Part shown: positions 25,477 through 33,604 of the stretch, in pieces | How the letters are laid out: the number at the start of each line of letters is the position of its first letter | How positions within the stretch are numbered: position 1 is the first letter of the stretch | NCBI GenBank assembly: GCA_016710015.1 | Contig: JADJLR010000002.1 | Span: 1-64,000, forward strand | Reading direction: 5' to 3' | DNA from: Flavobacteriales bacterium | Lineage (GTDB): Bacteria; Bacteroidota; Bacteroidia; Flavobacteriales_F; PHOS-HE28 | Length of the DNA stretch: 64,000 bases | Notes under the pieces: model-generated | Databases searched by the model: none | The model's input: the letters and a program-made list of their open reading frames with translations, nothing else | Told to the model about the DNA's origin: nothing | Translations under genes and position numbers: made by a program

Positions 25477-26498
25477 CAGCTATCGATCACATTGAATCGC
25501 ACACCATAACGACTGAACATATCGCGCACCTCTTGCCATCCGGGTCGATCGGAGAATACGGTCGTCTTTCCCAGGATATCGAACCACGCCTTTCCGGAAG
25601 CGGTAAGTTCCGACCGGTCACGCTCCGATAATGGCCCCATGTAAACAAGGACCTGTTCCTCAGGTATTCCATCCATGCTCAGCGCATAACGCACGGAGCG
25701 TTCTCCATCGTTCACCCGACCGCCACGTGCATCTTCCTCCCACGTCACGGATCGTTCCTCTTTGAAGGCGACGAATTCCGCGTGATCCTTCAGCATGGTG
25801 CGCACCATCGCATCCTTTTCCTCTGCCGAATGCTCTTTGATGTACTCCGCTCCGGTCCGTAGCACCTTGGCCGGTGAACCCGCCGCCAAGGAACGCGCCG
25901 GGATATCCTTGGTGATGATGGAACCAGCGCCGATCGTAGCATACTCACCAACGGTGACGTTCGGCATCACGAATACCCGCCAAGGGAACCACACCCCACG
26001 CTGTATGTGGACCGGGCCAAAACTCACCGGGAAACCATCCAGTTGCGACTGCCAGGATCCGTGCGTGAAGATGTAGTTGGCCCCTCCGATACCCGCATCA
26101 TCATCAATGGTGATCGGTTCTGTGGGATTGAGGAAACTGTACGGGAAGATCTTTACACGTTTGCCGATGGTCAGTTTGGATCGCGGCGTTAGCATTCCTC
26201 CGATGACCACCTGCTCCATGATCGCGCTATCGTCGCCAACGGACAGTTCGTTGGTATCAACTGCAACGGTACTGTGGATCTTCACCCGCTTACCAAGCTT
26301 CAGCTTGCGTACGGTGATGAACGTAAGGAAGCCGATGGAGGAGTTGTCACCGATCTCGATCTCGCGCGCCGTGATCACAGAGAGCAGACCGAACTTGACA
26401 CCCTTGCCGATCCGCGCACCCTGCATGCGGTAGTACATGCGCTTCAGCGGCGAAGGCAACAGCCCCACGGTGATCATCTTGCCGATCGGGATGCTCAT
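25476..26498 (-). CDS. Left-handed beta-helix acyltransferase
   Basis: The 340-residue protein has hexapeptide repeats over about residues 30-210 (ARIGKGVKFGLLSVITAREI, EIGDNSSIG, TIGKRVKI), an extended loop with IFTHGSWQSQLDGFP, and the typical end of the helix ATIGAGSIITKDIPARSLA, then GSPAKVLR. His in FTHGSW is the likely catalytic base. Such enzymes O- or N-acetylate sugars using acetyl-CoA. The last 110 or so residues are an extra domain I do not recognise. It overlaps both neighbours, so it belongs to the polysaccharide operon and probably acetylates the repeat unit or a precursor. Confidence 0.85.
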   Translation of the reverse strand: MSIPIGKMITVGLLPSPLKRMYYRMQGARIGKGVKFGLLSVITAREIEIGDNSSIGFLTFITVRKLKLGKRVKIHSTVAVDTNELSVGDDSAIMEQVVIGGMLTPRSKLTIGKRVKIFPYSFLNPTEPITIDDDAGIGGANYIFTHGSWQSQLDGFPVSFGPVHIQRGVWFPWRVFVMPNVTVGEYATIGAGSIITKDIPARSLAAGSPAKVLRTGAEYIKEHSAEEKDAMVRTMLKDHAEFVAFKEERSVTWEEDARGGRVNDGERSVRYALSMDGIPEEQVLVYMGPLSERDRSELTASGKAWFDILGKTTVFSDRPGWQEVRDMFSRYGVRFNVIDS

Positions 26499-27265
26499 CG
26501 CCGTAGCAAATTCACGCCTTGTTTGGCCACGTTGATGGCGGTGTCCAAGGCCCACTGGCCTGCATGGCCTGTCCAGGAATCGGTCCACCGTTCGGGATGT
26601 ACTTGGAAGACGAGCCGATGATGCGGGCGTCCGCGGAAATACGTCAGCAATTCATCCCCACTATCGAAACTCGCGGTTACAGCACTATTCACATGATCAC
26701 GACGGTTCGCCTTACCAGAGGTCCAGTTCCGCCCTGTATCATTGATGTAAGCGATATCCGTGTAGTCGATGTCAAGGTAGAGTTCACCGAGCATGCCGAA
26801 ACGCTCCTTCAGCAGCGTATGCCGAGCCGGGTCCCGCCATAGGTCGCGGTTATCATAGGGCTTCAACGGACGGCCATGCATGCAGCAGGTACTCACCTTG
26901 GCCACGCTCCGCAGTTGTTCGAGCTTCTTGCCGAAATCCTCCAAGGCCACGACCATGTCCCCGTTCGACTCGGACACGTTCTCATAGTGATACCCTACCT
27001 CATGTCCCAAGGCCTCGATCGCATGAATGCTCTTGGGGTCGAAGGTGTAGGGTATGCGGAAGTAATAGGATGCGACGAGGCCTAGCGAATGTTCCAGTTC
27101 GGCCATCGCGACAGCACGATCCACCCTGCGGTCCACATCATGGCGTAAAGCACAGAATCGTTCAGGCAAAGCACTGCCTACCAACTGTGCGAATGTGTGG
27201 GTGCCGCCGAATTGCTCTTTGAGGGCGGTCAAGTACCGATGGTATCTGCGCAAGGTGAAATCCAT
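26495..27265 (-). CDS. Polysaccharide deacetylase-like protein
   Basis: The 256-residue protein has the NodB-like fold pattern seen in surface-polysaccharide clusters: FCALRHDVDRRVDRAVAMAE near residue 40 with the metal-ligand Asp, GHEVGYHYENVSES near 90, CCMHGRPLKPYDNRD near 130, and a late LVFQVHPERWTD. It likely removes an acyl group from a sugar or intermediate, though the subfamily's substrates are not established. No signal peptide is visible, so it may act in the cytoplasm. It overlaps the acyltransferase gene (ATGA at 26495-26498), which hints at opposing or sequential acyl changes on the same sugar. Confidence 0.8.
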   Translation of the reverse strand: MDFTLRRYHRYLTALKEQFGGTHTFAQLVGSALPERFCALRHDVDRRVDRAVAMAELEHSLGLVASYYFRIPYTFDPKSIHAIEALGHEVGYHYENVSESNGDMVVALEDFGKKLEQLRSVAKVSTCCMHGRPLKPYDNRDLWRDPARHTLLKERFGMLGELYLDIDYTDIAYINDTGRNWTSGKANRRDHVNSAVTASFDSGDELLTYFRGRPHHRLVFQVHPERWTDSWTGHAGQWALDTAINVAKQGVNLLRR

Positions 27266-27272
27266 GGTCCGA

Positions 27273-28370
27273 TCACCGGTACAAGCGCTCGTTGTCCTGC
27301 ATGTCCATCCACATGGCGAAGATCAGCGCCTGGAACCCGCTGGTTGCAAGGAACAGGAACGCGATCAGGGGTTCGGTGTTGAGCACCGCACCGGTGAAGA
27401 AGGCCTTGCCGATCTTCCATGCATACGGGATGGTGATCAACAGGGCAATGAAGCTATAGTTGTAGAAGATGAACAACGGGTGGAAGTCCTTGAAAAGGTA
27501 CTTCCGCCACAGCCGGATGAAGAAGCTTTTGATCAGCAGGCGACTTACACGCGGGATCACCTTGGTCACTTTCATCTTGCTTTGCTCGCCGACCCGGTAG
27601 ATCGGCTTGATCTCCACCTCACGCAGGGTGCATTGCGCGATGTTCAACTTCACGAGCATGTCGTTCGGCATGCCGTAGCTGCGGTAGATCTTGTGCAGCT
27701 TGATGGCCTGCATGGCGCGGAGACCGATGGCCGTATAGCCGGTCTGGGTATCACTCACCCGCCAATAGCCGCTTGCCAACTTGGTCAAGATGCTGAGGAT
27801 GCTGTTGCCGAAGAAACGGACCTTGGGGATCACCAGCCAGGCACTGCGGTGGATCAGGCGGTTGCCTTTCACGTAGTCGATGCCTTCCTCGATAACAGGC
27901 AAGCAAATGCTTTCCAATTCTCCAGGGTCCATCTGTCCATCGCCCGCCATCACGGCCGTGCAATCGATCGCATGGTCCTGGCACCACTTATATCCACGTG
28001 CGATACCTGCTCCCACTCCACCGTTCTGGAGGTTGTTGATCAGGATGATGCGGTCCGTCTCCGGCTGGTCGTTCACCACTTCACTGGGCACGTATTGGGC
28101 CATTTGACGGGCGCTCTCCTCCTCCATCACCAGCTCCGCCTCGTTCCAGCGCGTACGAACCACTTTGTGCGGGGGAATGCGGTTGCCTGCTCCTTTCGCA
28201 CGGTCCTTCGCGATCAGCTCCTTCACCACCTCCGCCGTCCGGTCCGGACTGCAGTCGTTCACGATCACGATGCGGTCCACGAAATCGGGCATGGTCTCCA
28301 CAACGAACCCGATCTGGGTCTCCTCGTTGTAGCAAGGCACCACCACCGCAACGGTCTTCCCTTTGAGCAT
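27273..28370 (-). CDS. Family 2 glycosyltransferase with C-terminal membrane helices
   Basis: The 365-residue protein opens with VAVVVPCYNEETQIG and has the nucleotide-sugar/metal motif VIVNDCSPDRT and AVMAGDGQMDPGEL, typical of GT2 enzymes of the polyprenyl-phosphate sugar synthase group (DPM1/ArnC-like). Two hydrophobic segments near the C-terminus (FIALLITIPYAWKIG, PLIAFLFLATSGFQALIFAM) anchor it in the membrane. It may make an undecaprenyl-phosphate sugar donor, which would suit the split GT-C enzyme in the same operon. This is the first gene of the operon; a CATCTTTG sequence just before its start may be a -7 box close to a leaderless start. Confidence 0.85.
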   Translation of the reverse strand: MLKGKTVAVVVPCYNEETQIGFVVETMPDFVDRIVIVNDCSPDRTAEVVKELIAKDRAKGAGNRIPPHKVVRTRWNEAELVMEEESARQMAQYVPSEVVNDQPETDRIILINNLQNGGVGAGIARGYKWCQDHAIDCTAVMAGDGQMDPGELESICLPVIEEGIDYVKGNRLIHRSAWLVIPKVRFFGNSILSILTKLASGYWRVSDTQTGYTAIGLRAMQAIKLHKIYRSYGMPNDMLVKLNIAQCTLREVEIKPIYRVGEQSKMKVTKVIPRVSRLLIKSFFIRLWRKYLFKDFHPLFIFYNYSFIALLITIPYAWKIGKAFFTGAVLNTEPLIAFLFLATSGFQALIFAMWMDMQDNERLYR

Positions 28371-28525
28371 GGTTGCAAAGATGCATCTTCGCCTTTAGAA
28401 CCAGCGGTCGGCAGCCTTCCCACGTTCCGGACCGGTGCAACGTGCCATTCCCACGCCATTCCTTCCGCTCATACTTAATCGGATCGGCCCACCGGGAGTA
28501 CTTCTATCTTCGACCTCGAACCTCA

Positions 28526-28984
28526 ATGAACATGGAACTCTTTCTCTTTCAATGGCACTGGTGGGCTGCAATAGCGATCGTCCTCTTCATCGCGGAGATC
28601 TTCGTGCCCGGCTTCTTCCTCTTCTGCTTGGGGGTCGGATGCATCGGCGCGAGTGTGGCGGCGGCGATCACCAATGAACCCACCATCCAACTGCTCGCCT
28701 TCTCGGGCTTCACGCTCTTGGCCTTTTTCACGCTTCGGCCCGTCCTCATGAAGCGGATGTGGAAGGACAATGATGTGCGCACCAACGTGGATGCACTTGT
28801 TGGAGTGACCGGCCGTGTGACGCAGGACTTCGAACCGGGATTGCGCTTGGGCCGAGTGGCTGCTGCTGGCGACGATTGGCGTGCGGAATGCACCACCGAC
28901 CGAGCCTTGAAAGTGGGCGACTTGATCAAGGTGGTCCGCGTGGAAAGCAATACCCTCATCGTTAAACCCGTCGAACATGTTTGA
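28526..28984 (+). CDS. NfeD family protein
   Basis: The 152-residue protein has two or three N-terminal membrane segments (WHWWAAIAIVLFIAEIFVPG, FFLFCLGVGCIGASVAAAIT, LLAFSGFTLLAFFTLRPVLM) followed by an OB-fold NfeDC domain (DALVGVTGRVTQDFEPGL to DLIKVVRVESNTLIV). NfeD proteins are coupled to SPFH proteins and are thought to help organise membrane microdomains or quality control. The partner SPFH gene follows at 29136. A TATCTTCG box at 28505-28512 may be the promoter. Confidence 0.9.
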   Translation: MNMELFLFQWHWWAAIAIVLFIAEIFVPGFFLFCLGVGCIGASVAAAITNEPTIQLLAFSGFTLLAFFTLRPVLMKRMWKDNDVRTNVDALVGVTGRVTQDFEPGLRLGRVAAAGDDWRAECTTDRALKVGDLIKVVRVESNTLIVKPVEHV

Positions 28985-29135
28985 AGAAGGTTGGATCGGT
29001 CGAGGGTTGAACCTTGAATGAACCCACAACCTCCATCCTCAGCAAAACACCCAACTCCTCAACCTTCAACTCGCCGAAGCGTCTTCGCACAGGCGGTCCA
29101 ACCCCCTCTCCTTTCAACCACCCAACCATACGACC

Positions 29136-30128
29136 ATGACCCCAGGAATCTTCATTCTCGTCTTCCTCGCCCTCTTCGTCGTCTTCCTCGTCATCAAAGG
29201 CGTTCGCATCGTTCAGCAAAGCGAGGCCATGGTGATCGAACGTTTCGGTAAGTACCGCGATACACTCACCGCCGGCCTGAACATCATCATACCGGTATTC
29301 GACAAGCCACGCGAGATCATTTCACGCGTCAGCCGGGACCTTCCGGACGGCAACCGCTATGTGCAGTTCATCAAGAAAGAGCGCATCGACCTGCGCGAAA
29401 CGGTGTTCGACTTCCCGAAGCAGAACGTGATCACGAAGGACAACGTGACCACCGAGATCAATGCCCTGCTGTACTTCCAAGTGATGGATCCGGTGAAGGC
29501 GACGTACGAGATCGAGAACCTGCCCATGGCGATCGAAAAGCTCACCCAGACCACACTCCGTAACGTGATCGGTGAATTGGACTTGGACGAGTGCCTGACC
29601 GGTCGGGATACCATCAACGTGAAACTGCGCGTGATCCTTGATGAGGCCAGCAACAAGTGGGGCGTGAAGGTGAACCGCGTGGAATTGCAGGACATCAACC
29701 CACCGCGCGACATTCGCGAAGCCATGGAGAAGCAGATGCGTGCCGAGCGCGATAAGCGCGCGCAGATCATCGATGCGGAAGGAACGAAGCGCGCGGTGAT
29801 CCTGCAGGCTGAGGCCGTGCAGCAGAAGCAGATCAACGAAGCGGAAGGTCAGAAGCAAGCGCAAGTGCTCGAAGCGGAAGGTGATGCACAAGCCCGGATC
29901 CGCCGGGCACAAGGTGAGGCTGAAGCCATCCGCATGGTGACCGAAGCGATCAAAGGCGCGAACGCCGATCCGGCCAAGTACCTGATCGCGATGAAATACC
30001 TGGAAACCCTCGAAGCCATGACCAGTGGCAAGGACAACAAGGTGGTCTATATCCCATTCGAAGCGACCGGTGTGCTCAGCAGCCTCGGCGGTATCAAGGA
30101 CATGCTTTCCATGCCTTCGAAAGGCTGA
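29136..30128 (+). CDS. SPFH/Band 7 (stomatin-like, QmcA type) membrane protein
   Basis: The 330-residue protein has one N-terminal membrane helix (IFILVFLALFVVFLVIKGV), then the band 7 domain (QSEAMVIERFGKYRDTL, VFDFPKQNVITKDNV, ELDLDECLTGRDTI, VELQDINPPRDI) and an Ala/Glu-rich coiled coil (AEGDAQARIRRAQGEAEAIR). It forms large membrane-associated rings and is genetically linked to NfeD, which lies just upstream. The 150 bases between the two genes are C/A-rich low-complexity DNA with no gene. Confidence 0.9.
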   Translation: MTPGIFILVFLALFVVFLVIKGVRIVQQSEAMVIERFGKYRDTLTAGLNIIIPVFDKPREIISRVSRDLPDGNRYVQFIKKERIDLRETVFDFPKQNVITKDNVTTEINALLYFQVMDPVKATYEIENLPMAIEKLTQTTLRNVIGELDLDECLTGRDTINVKLRVILDEASNKWGVKVNRVELQDINPPRDIREAMEKQMRAERDKRAQIIDAEGTKRAVILQAEAVQQKQINEAEGQKQAQVLEAEGDAQARIRRAQGEAEAIRMVTEAIKGANADPAKYLIAMKYLETLEAMTSGKDNKVVYIPFEATGVLSSLGGIKDMLSMPSKG

Positions 30129-30145
30129 TCGAACCGAATAGAAGC

Positions 30146-30175
30146 ATGCTCCGCTGTTCTGGAACGGCGGGGCAT
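30146..30175 (+). terminator. Intrinsic terminator after the SPFH gene
   Basis: A 13-bp stem with two G-T pairs (30146-30158 with 30163-30175) and a 4-base loop is followed by a moderately T-rich stretch (TTGCTTTGG). It is 17 bases after the stop codon, a suitable place to end the NfeD/SPFH transcript. Confidence 0.6.
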
Positions 30176-30265
30176 TTGCTTTGGTGAAAGTTGGCGAAGC
30201 ATCCATGTGGTTCCCGAGCGATCCCGTCGGCAACGTTCTAACTTCGCATAACGAAACGACTTCCC

Positions 30266-30505
30266 ATGACCGCGATCGATCTACAGTCCGAGATCCAGCA
30301 ATTGCTCCGTAAGGAGAAGAACATCACGGTGCTCGAAGCGATCCGCATGCTCCTCCTTCGCGAGGAACAACGGGTGGATGAAGACCTATCGGATGAAGAA
30401 GTAGCGGAGCTGGATGCTCAACGCGCCGATCGGATCAGCGGGAAGGTGAAGTTCATTCCAGAGGAAGAGTCCATCCGAATGATCCGCGCAGGTCGGAAGG
30501 GATGA
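30266..30505 (+). CDS. Antitoxin of a RelE/ParE-type toxin-antitoxin pair
   Basis: The 79-residue protein is helical and acidic, with VLEAIRMLLLREEQ, LSDEEVAELDAQRADR and a C-terminal EESIRMIRAGRKG, which is the usual tail of Bacteroidota antitoxins that neutralise RelE/ParE toxins. Its stop overlaps the start of the toxin frame (ATGA at 30502-30505). The toxin frame is broken, so this is now an orphan antitoxin. A TAACTTCG sequence at 30239-30246 may be the -7 box. Confidence 0.75.
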   Translation: MTAIDLQSEIQQLLRKEKNITVLEAIRMLLLREEQRVDEDLSDEEVAELDAQRADRISGKVKFIPEEESIRMIRAGRKG

Positions 30506-30795
30506 ACTACTCGCTGGTGATGGACCCTAGGGCCATCAAGGAAGTCAGGGCCATCCACGACTACCGCGAAATAGAGAAGAAGGGATCGGGCGACCGTTTC
30601 GTTGGTGCGCTGATCGACTGATTTACACAGATCAAGGCCAACCCATTCAGCTGCCAAGTGAGGAAAGGAGGCTACCGGCACATGATGCTGCATCGCTTGT
30701 AATACCGCATCGTTTACGAAGTAGAAGGCAGTACTGTATTTGTCTATCAAGTGCGACACACAAGCCGAAAACCGAGCAAGAAGTTCGGGCCTTGA
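30502..30795 (+). pseudogene. RelE/ParE toxin remnant with two in-frame stops
   Basis: The frame translates as a RelE/ParE toxin over 97 codons: YSLVMDPRAIKEVRAIHDY at the start, then FTQIKANPFSCQVRKGGYRH, and YRIVYEVEGSTVFVYQVRHT at the end. Stops occur at 30619-30621 (TGA) and 30700-30702 (TAA) without any shift of frame. Each can be explained by one base change, so this is a toxin inactivated by point mutation while the antitoxin stayed intact. The frame closes at TGA 30793-30795. Confidence 0.85.
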
Positions 30796-30822
30796 TCCAT
30801 GCAGGATCCAGCCTGATCCCCA

Positions 30823-31803
30823 CTACGCCTTCCCGATATGGAACATCGCATCCCCTTGGTTCACCACGGGTGAAGTGTTCACGCACAGCACCTGCCCATT
30901 GAAGGGGGCCCGCACCTTGTTCAAGGACTTGCCATAGGGATCGTTCACGTACGCCAGCACCTCCCCTTTCTTCACTTCGGCACCGTTCTCTACGATGGTA
31001 TCCAGCAAGCCGGAGTAGTTGGCGCGCACCCAACTGGAGTTGCTCAATTCCGCCGCGCCACGTGGTGAGCGGGGTTCTTGGTCCCACATCTTGGTCCCCA
31101 TGAGCACGCGGCTGATCCCGCGGACCCCTTCTTCGGTGGTGAGGTCGTCGAATTGTTTGCTGGCTCCACCTTCGAAGAGCAAGTATGGTTTGTCCGTTTT
31201 CGCCAAGTGGTGGCGTAGTGTTCCGGCGATCTTCTTGGAACTCAGGATCACCGGAGGATCGAACAACCGCGCTAGCTCCAATGCAGGTTGACTGCCTGCT
31301 GTGTAGCGCAGTTGCGGGAAATTCATGCGTTGCGCGCCTCCGGCATGCAGGTCGATCACCACATCTGCTGCGGGAAGCACTTCGTTCACCAAAGCATGCG
31401 CCAAGCGTGCGGCCAACGAACCGTGCTCCGAACCCGGAAAACAGCGGTTCAGGTCACGACCATCGGGCATTTCGCGTTGCATGGCCAAGAAGCCGAACAC
31501 GTTCAGCACAGGGATGGCGATCAAGGTGCCTCGGTCCAACGGCCTTCGTTTCAAGGCCACCAACATGCGCCGTGCGATCTCGATCCCAGTGACCTCATCG
31601 CCGTGCATGGCCGCCATTACCAAGAGCGTCGGCCCTTCGTGCTTGGCGCGGTGTACCACAACGGGAATGTCCACCTGGGTGCGCGTGTAGAGCTTCGCCA
31701 CTTGCAGATCCAGAGTGATCTGCTCACCGGGGAGAACGTTCTCACCGAGTACGCGAACGAGTTTGCAGACCTTCGGTGTGGAGGGTTGTTTGGTGCGTGG
31801 CAT
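30823..31803 (-). CDS. Succinylglutamate desuccinylase/aspartoacylase-family zinc hydrolase
   Basis: The 326-residue protein has an M14-like core: AAMHGDEVTGIEIAR supplies the HxxE zinc ligands, LNRCFPGSEHG carries the substrate-binding Arg, and VVIDLHAGGAQRMNFP the third ligand His. YLLFEGGASKQF holds the likely catalytic Glu. The last 75 residues form a lipoyl-like sandwich (GLLDTIVENGAEVKKGEVLA) common in this subfamily. It would hydrolyse an N-acyl amino acid or similar amide. In proteobacteria such genes often sit beside RimK-type ligases; a RimK-type gene is present in this window but 23 kb away. Convergent with the toxin remnant. Confidence 0.8.
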   Translation of the reverse strand: MPRTKQPSTPKVCKLVRVLGENVLPGEQITLDLQVAKLYTRTQVDIPVVVHRAKHEGPTLLVMAAMHGDEVTGIEIARRMLVALKRRPLDRGTLIAIPVLNVFGFLAMQREMPDGRDLNRCFPGSEHGSLAARLAHALVNEVLPAADVVIDLHAGGAQRMNFPQLRYTAGSQPALELARLFDPPVILSSKKIAGTLRHHLAKTDKPYLLFEGGASKQFDDLTTEEGVRGISRVLMGTKMWDQEPRSPRGAAELSNSSWVRANYSGLLDTIVENGAEVKKGEVLAYVNDPYGKSLNKVRAPFNGQVLCVNTSPVVNQGDAMFHIGKA

Positions 31804-32002
31804 CAGGTGCCAAGTTATTTGCGTGATCGAGAACCATGGCGCGTGCTGATCAACAGATCATCAACACCATTGGTCGGGTTCCGTTATCCCTGGACATGAT
31901 CTTCTCATGCAGACCTACGTTGATCACTATCCGGTCCTTTTCCAACCGAAGCGGGTTCGATGAGTTCCGGACTTGACCCACACGGTAGCGCGGTCAACTC
32001 CA

Positions 32003-32010
32003 TACCTTTG
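32003..32010 (+). promoter_or_regulatory. Candidate -7 box (TACCTTTG) for the nucleotidyltransferase pair
   Basis: TACCTTTG fits the Bacteroidota -7 consensus TAnnTTTG and lies 11 bases before the ATG at 32022. No well-spaced TTG/TTTG -33 element is seen (nearest TTG is 27 bases upstream), so support is partial. Confidence 0.4.
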
Positions 32011-32021
32011 GAGTACCCCCC

Positions 32022-32219
32022 ATGAAAAGCAAGAACATCCGTTTCGAGACCAAGGAGGAAAGCAACGCACGTCGCTTGGCCGAATTCCTTGCGCTTTCAC
32101 CCCACGAACGGTTCATGCTCTTCCTGAAAGGCTGCTCCCAAGCCGAAGGCGATGCCGAAGCTCCGCATGAGAAGAAGGATAACTTCATTCTGGAACGACC
32201 GCATGGAGTTCGAAGATGA
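32022..32219 (+). CDS. Small protein paired with a nucleotidyltransferase
   Basis: The 65-residue product is highly charged, with EESNARRLAEFLALSPHERF followed by MLFLKGC. It overlaps the next gene by 17 bases in another frame, so the two are translationally linked. Similar small ORFs precede AbiEii-like nucleotidyltransferases in Bacteroidota. It may be an antitoxin or accessory subunit, but the sequence does not show this directly. Confidence 0.6.
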   Translation: MKSKNIRFETKEESNARRLAEFLALSPHERFMLFLKGCSQAEGDAEAPHEKKDNFILERPHGVRR

Positions 32220-32676
32220 GGTAGTCGAGTTCTTCCGGTCCGCCGAAAAGTTTCGACTCCGTTTTCTAATGGTGGGAGGTGCTGCGGTCAACTTCCACGG
32301 TTACCGGCGCCACTCTGCGGATGTGGACCTGTGGATCGAACCAGCACCTGCGAACTTTGAGAAATTGGCCCATGTGTTGAAGGCGATGGGGTACGGCGAT
32401 GTGGAGTTCCCCGATCAGGTATTGGGCGCTGAACAGAACATCTCCATGAAGATCTCACCCATGCAAGAGATCGAACTGATCACACACTTCGATCCGGGTT
32501 GCACCTTCGATGAAGCATGGGAGCGGTCCAAAGTGGTGGAGGTGTCCGGTTTCATTATTGCCAAGTATCATGTTCTCGCGTACGATGACCTCATTGCAAG
32601 TAAGGAGCGATCGGCACGACCAAAGGACCTCTTGGACATTCTTGAACTGCGACGGATCCGTGGTGGAGCCGAATGA
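32203..32676 (+). CDS. Nucleotidyltransferase of the AbiEii/DUF6036 type
   Basis: The 157-residue protein has the minimal nucleotidyltransferase core: FLMVGGAAVNFHGYRRHSAD followed by VDLWIE, giving the GG and DxD-type metal site, then a third strand around EIELITHFDPG. A late KERSARPKDLLDILEL matches the C-terminal helix of the family. Members act as toxins in type IV toxin-antitoxin systems (AbiE) or as tRNA/protein nucleotidyltransferases. The start at 32203 puts the core at the usual distance from the N-terminus. Confidence 0.75.
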   Translation: MEFEDEVVEFFRSAEKFRLRFLMVGGAAVNFHGYRRHSADVDLWIEPAPANFEKLAHVLKAMGYGDVEFPDQVLGAEQNISMKISPMQEIELITHFDPGCTFDEAWERSKVVEVSGFIIAKYHVLAYDDLIASKERSARPKDLLDILELRRIRGGAE

Positions 32677-32694
32677 ACGAACCAGACTGAACCC

Positions 32695-32997
32695 ATGCCC
32701 GCCTACAACACCCTCTCCGAAGCCGTGAACGACCTGCAGCGTCGAGGCTACACCGACGACCTGGAACTCGGTGGCCATTGCGTACTCTGCAATACCAAAG
32801 GCTTCACCCTCGATCCCACCGAATTCGAGATCGACGAGTTCCACCGCTTCGAGGGCAACAGCGACCCACAGGATCAGAGCATCATCTATGCGATCAGTTC
32901 GGTGAAGCACGACCTCAAAGGTGTCCTCATCAGCGCATACGGTATGGATGCATCGAGTTTGACACAGGAGATGGTGCGGAAGCTGGCCACGCACTGA
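32695..32997 (+). CDS. Conserved small protein (often mislabelled phosphoribosylpyrophosphate synthetase)
   Basis: The 100-residue protein matches a family common in Bacteroidota: AYNTLSEAVNDLQRRGYTDD, CVLCNTKGFTLDPTEFEIDE, YRFEG-like FHRFEGNSDPQDQSIIYAIS and a C-terminal GVLISAYGMDASSLTQEM. Database entries sometimes carry the name phosphoribosylpyrophosphate synthetase, but the protein is far too short for that enzyme and has no PRPP motif. Function unknown. It starts 18 bases after the nucleotidyltransferase stop and may be co-transcribed. Confidence 0.75.
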   Translation: MPAYNTLSEAVNDLQRRGYTDDLELGGHCVLCNTKGFTLDPTEFEIDEFHRFEGNSDPQDQSIIYAISSVKHDLKGVLISAYGMDASSLTQEMVRKLATH

Positions 32998-33075
32998 GCT
33001 CGATCCCCATGCCATCGCCTCTCATGGATCTCTCCGATCTTTTGGAGTCGTTGAACGTGCGTCGTGGATGAGAAT

Positions 33076-33136
33076 GCACACGGAGCCACAGCGGCACGGA
33101 GTGTATTCTGACCGCCTTCTCTGTGGCTCCGTGTGC
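33076..33136. repeat. Long perfect hairpin (16-bp arms)
   Basis: GCACACGGAGCCACAG at 33076-33091 is repeated in exact inverted form at 33121-33136, with 29 bases between. There is no T-run, so it does not look like a terminator. It lies 80 bases after the small gene ending at 32997 and just before the MITE at 33173, in a 600-base gap without genes. Confidence 0.75.
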
Positions 33137-33172
33137 GACCGTTGTTGAAGCGTTCGCCCTGCTGCCTTTCCG

Positions 33173-33360
33173 CAGGGCTATCGCCACTAAATACATTCCG
33201 CACCAGATCTGTTGTTTCTGCGACCCCGCTGGGGTCGAACACGTTCGTCCAACTCAAGTTCTATTCTCTGTGACCCCGCTGGGGTCAACCCACAAGGAGA
33301 ATGACCAGTGTGCTGCTCTGACCCCAGCGGGGTCGCAGAAAATAAGAGGCGATAGCCCTG
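33173..33360 (+). mobile_element. MITE-like element, copy 1 (188 bp, perfect target duplication)
   Basis: The element is bounded by 13-bp perfect inverted repeats (CAGGGCTATCGCC and GGCGATAGCCCTG) and flanked on both sides by the same nine bases, GCCTTTCCG (33164-33172 and 33361-33369), a clean target-site duplication. Inside are three strong hairpins built on GACCCCGCTGGGGTC (33222-33236, 33272-33286, and inverted at 33320-33334). It encodes nothing long enough to be a transposase. A second, more diverged copy in opposite orientation is at 57549-57781. The features fit a non-autonomous transposon mobilised in trans. Confidence 0.85.
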
Positions 33361-33604
33361 GCCTTTCCGAACCTTTCACCGAACTTACCGTACATTCGCG
33401 CCGTTCATCCTCTCGATGGACAAGCCCCAAGCGCCCAGCTTTCGCTTTTAGCAACTGTCCAGGCGCAATCCCCAGCGGGATCCATTGCACGCCGGACACG
33501 ATAACCGGGGCTTCCACAACAACACTTTATAAAGGTGTGTTCAGGGACAATGGCCTGAGCGCATCGCACACATCCCGCGCAGGGGATCATCTGCGCACAC
33601 CATT

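Noticed and set aside
31835..31975. 47-codon plus-strand frame before the nucleotidyltransferase pair
   Set aside because: No ribosome-binding site, no recognisable sequence, and only chance length.
33173..33360. Peptide frames inside the MITE that look alike in both copies
   Set aside because: Their similarity follows from the DNA repeat; stops and frames differ between the copies.
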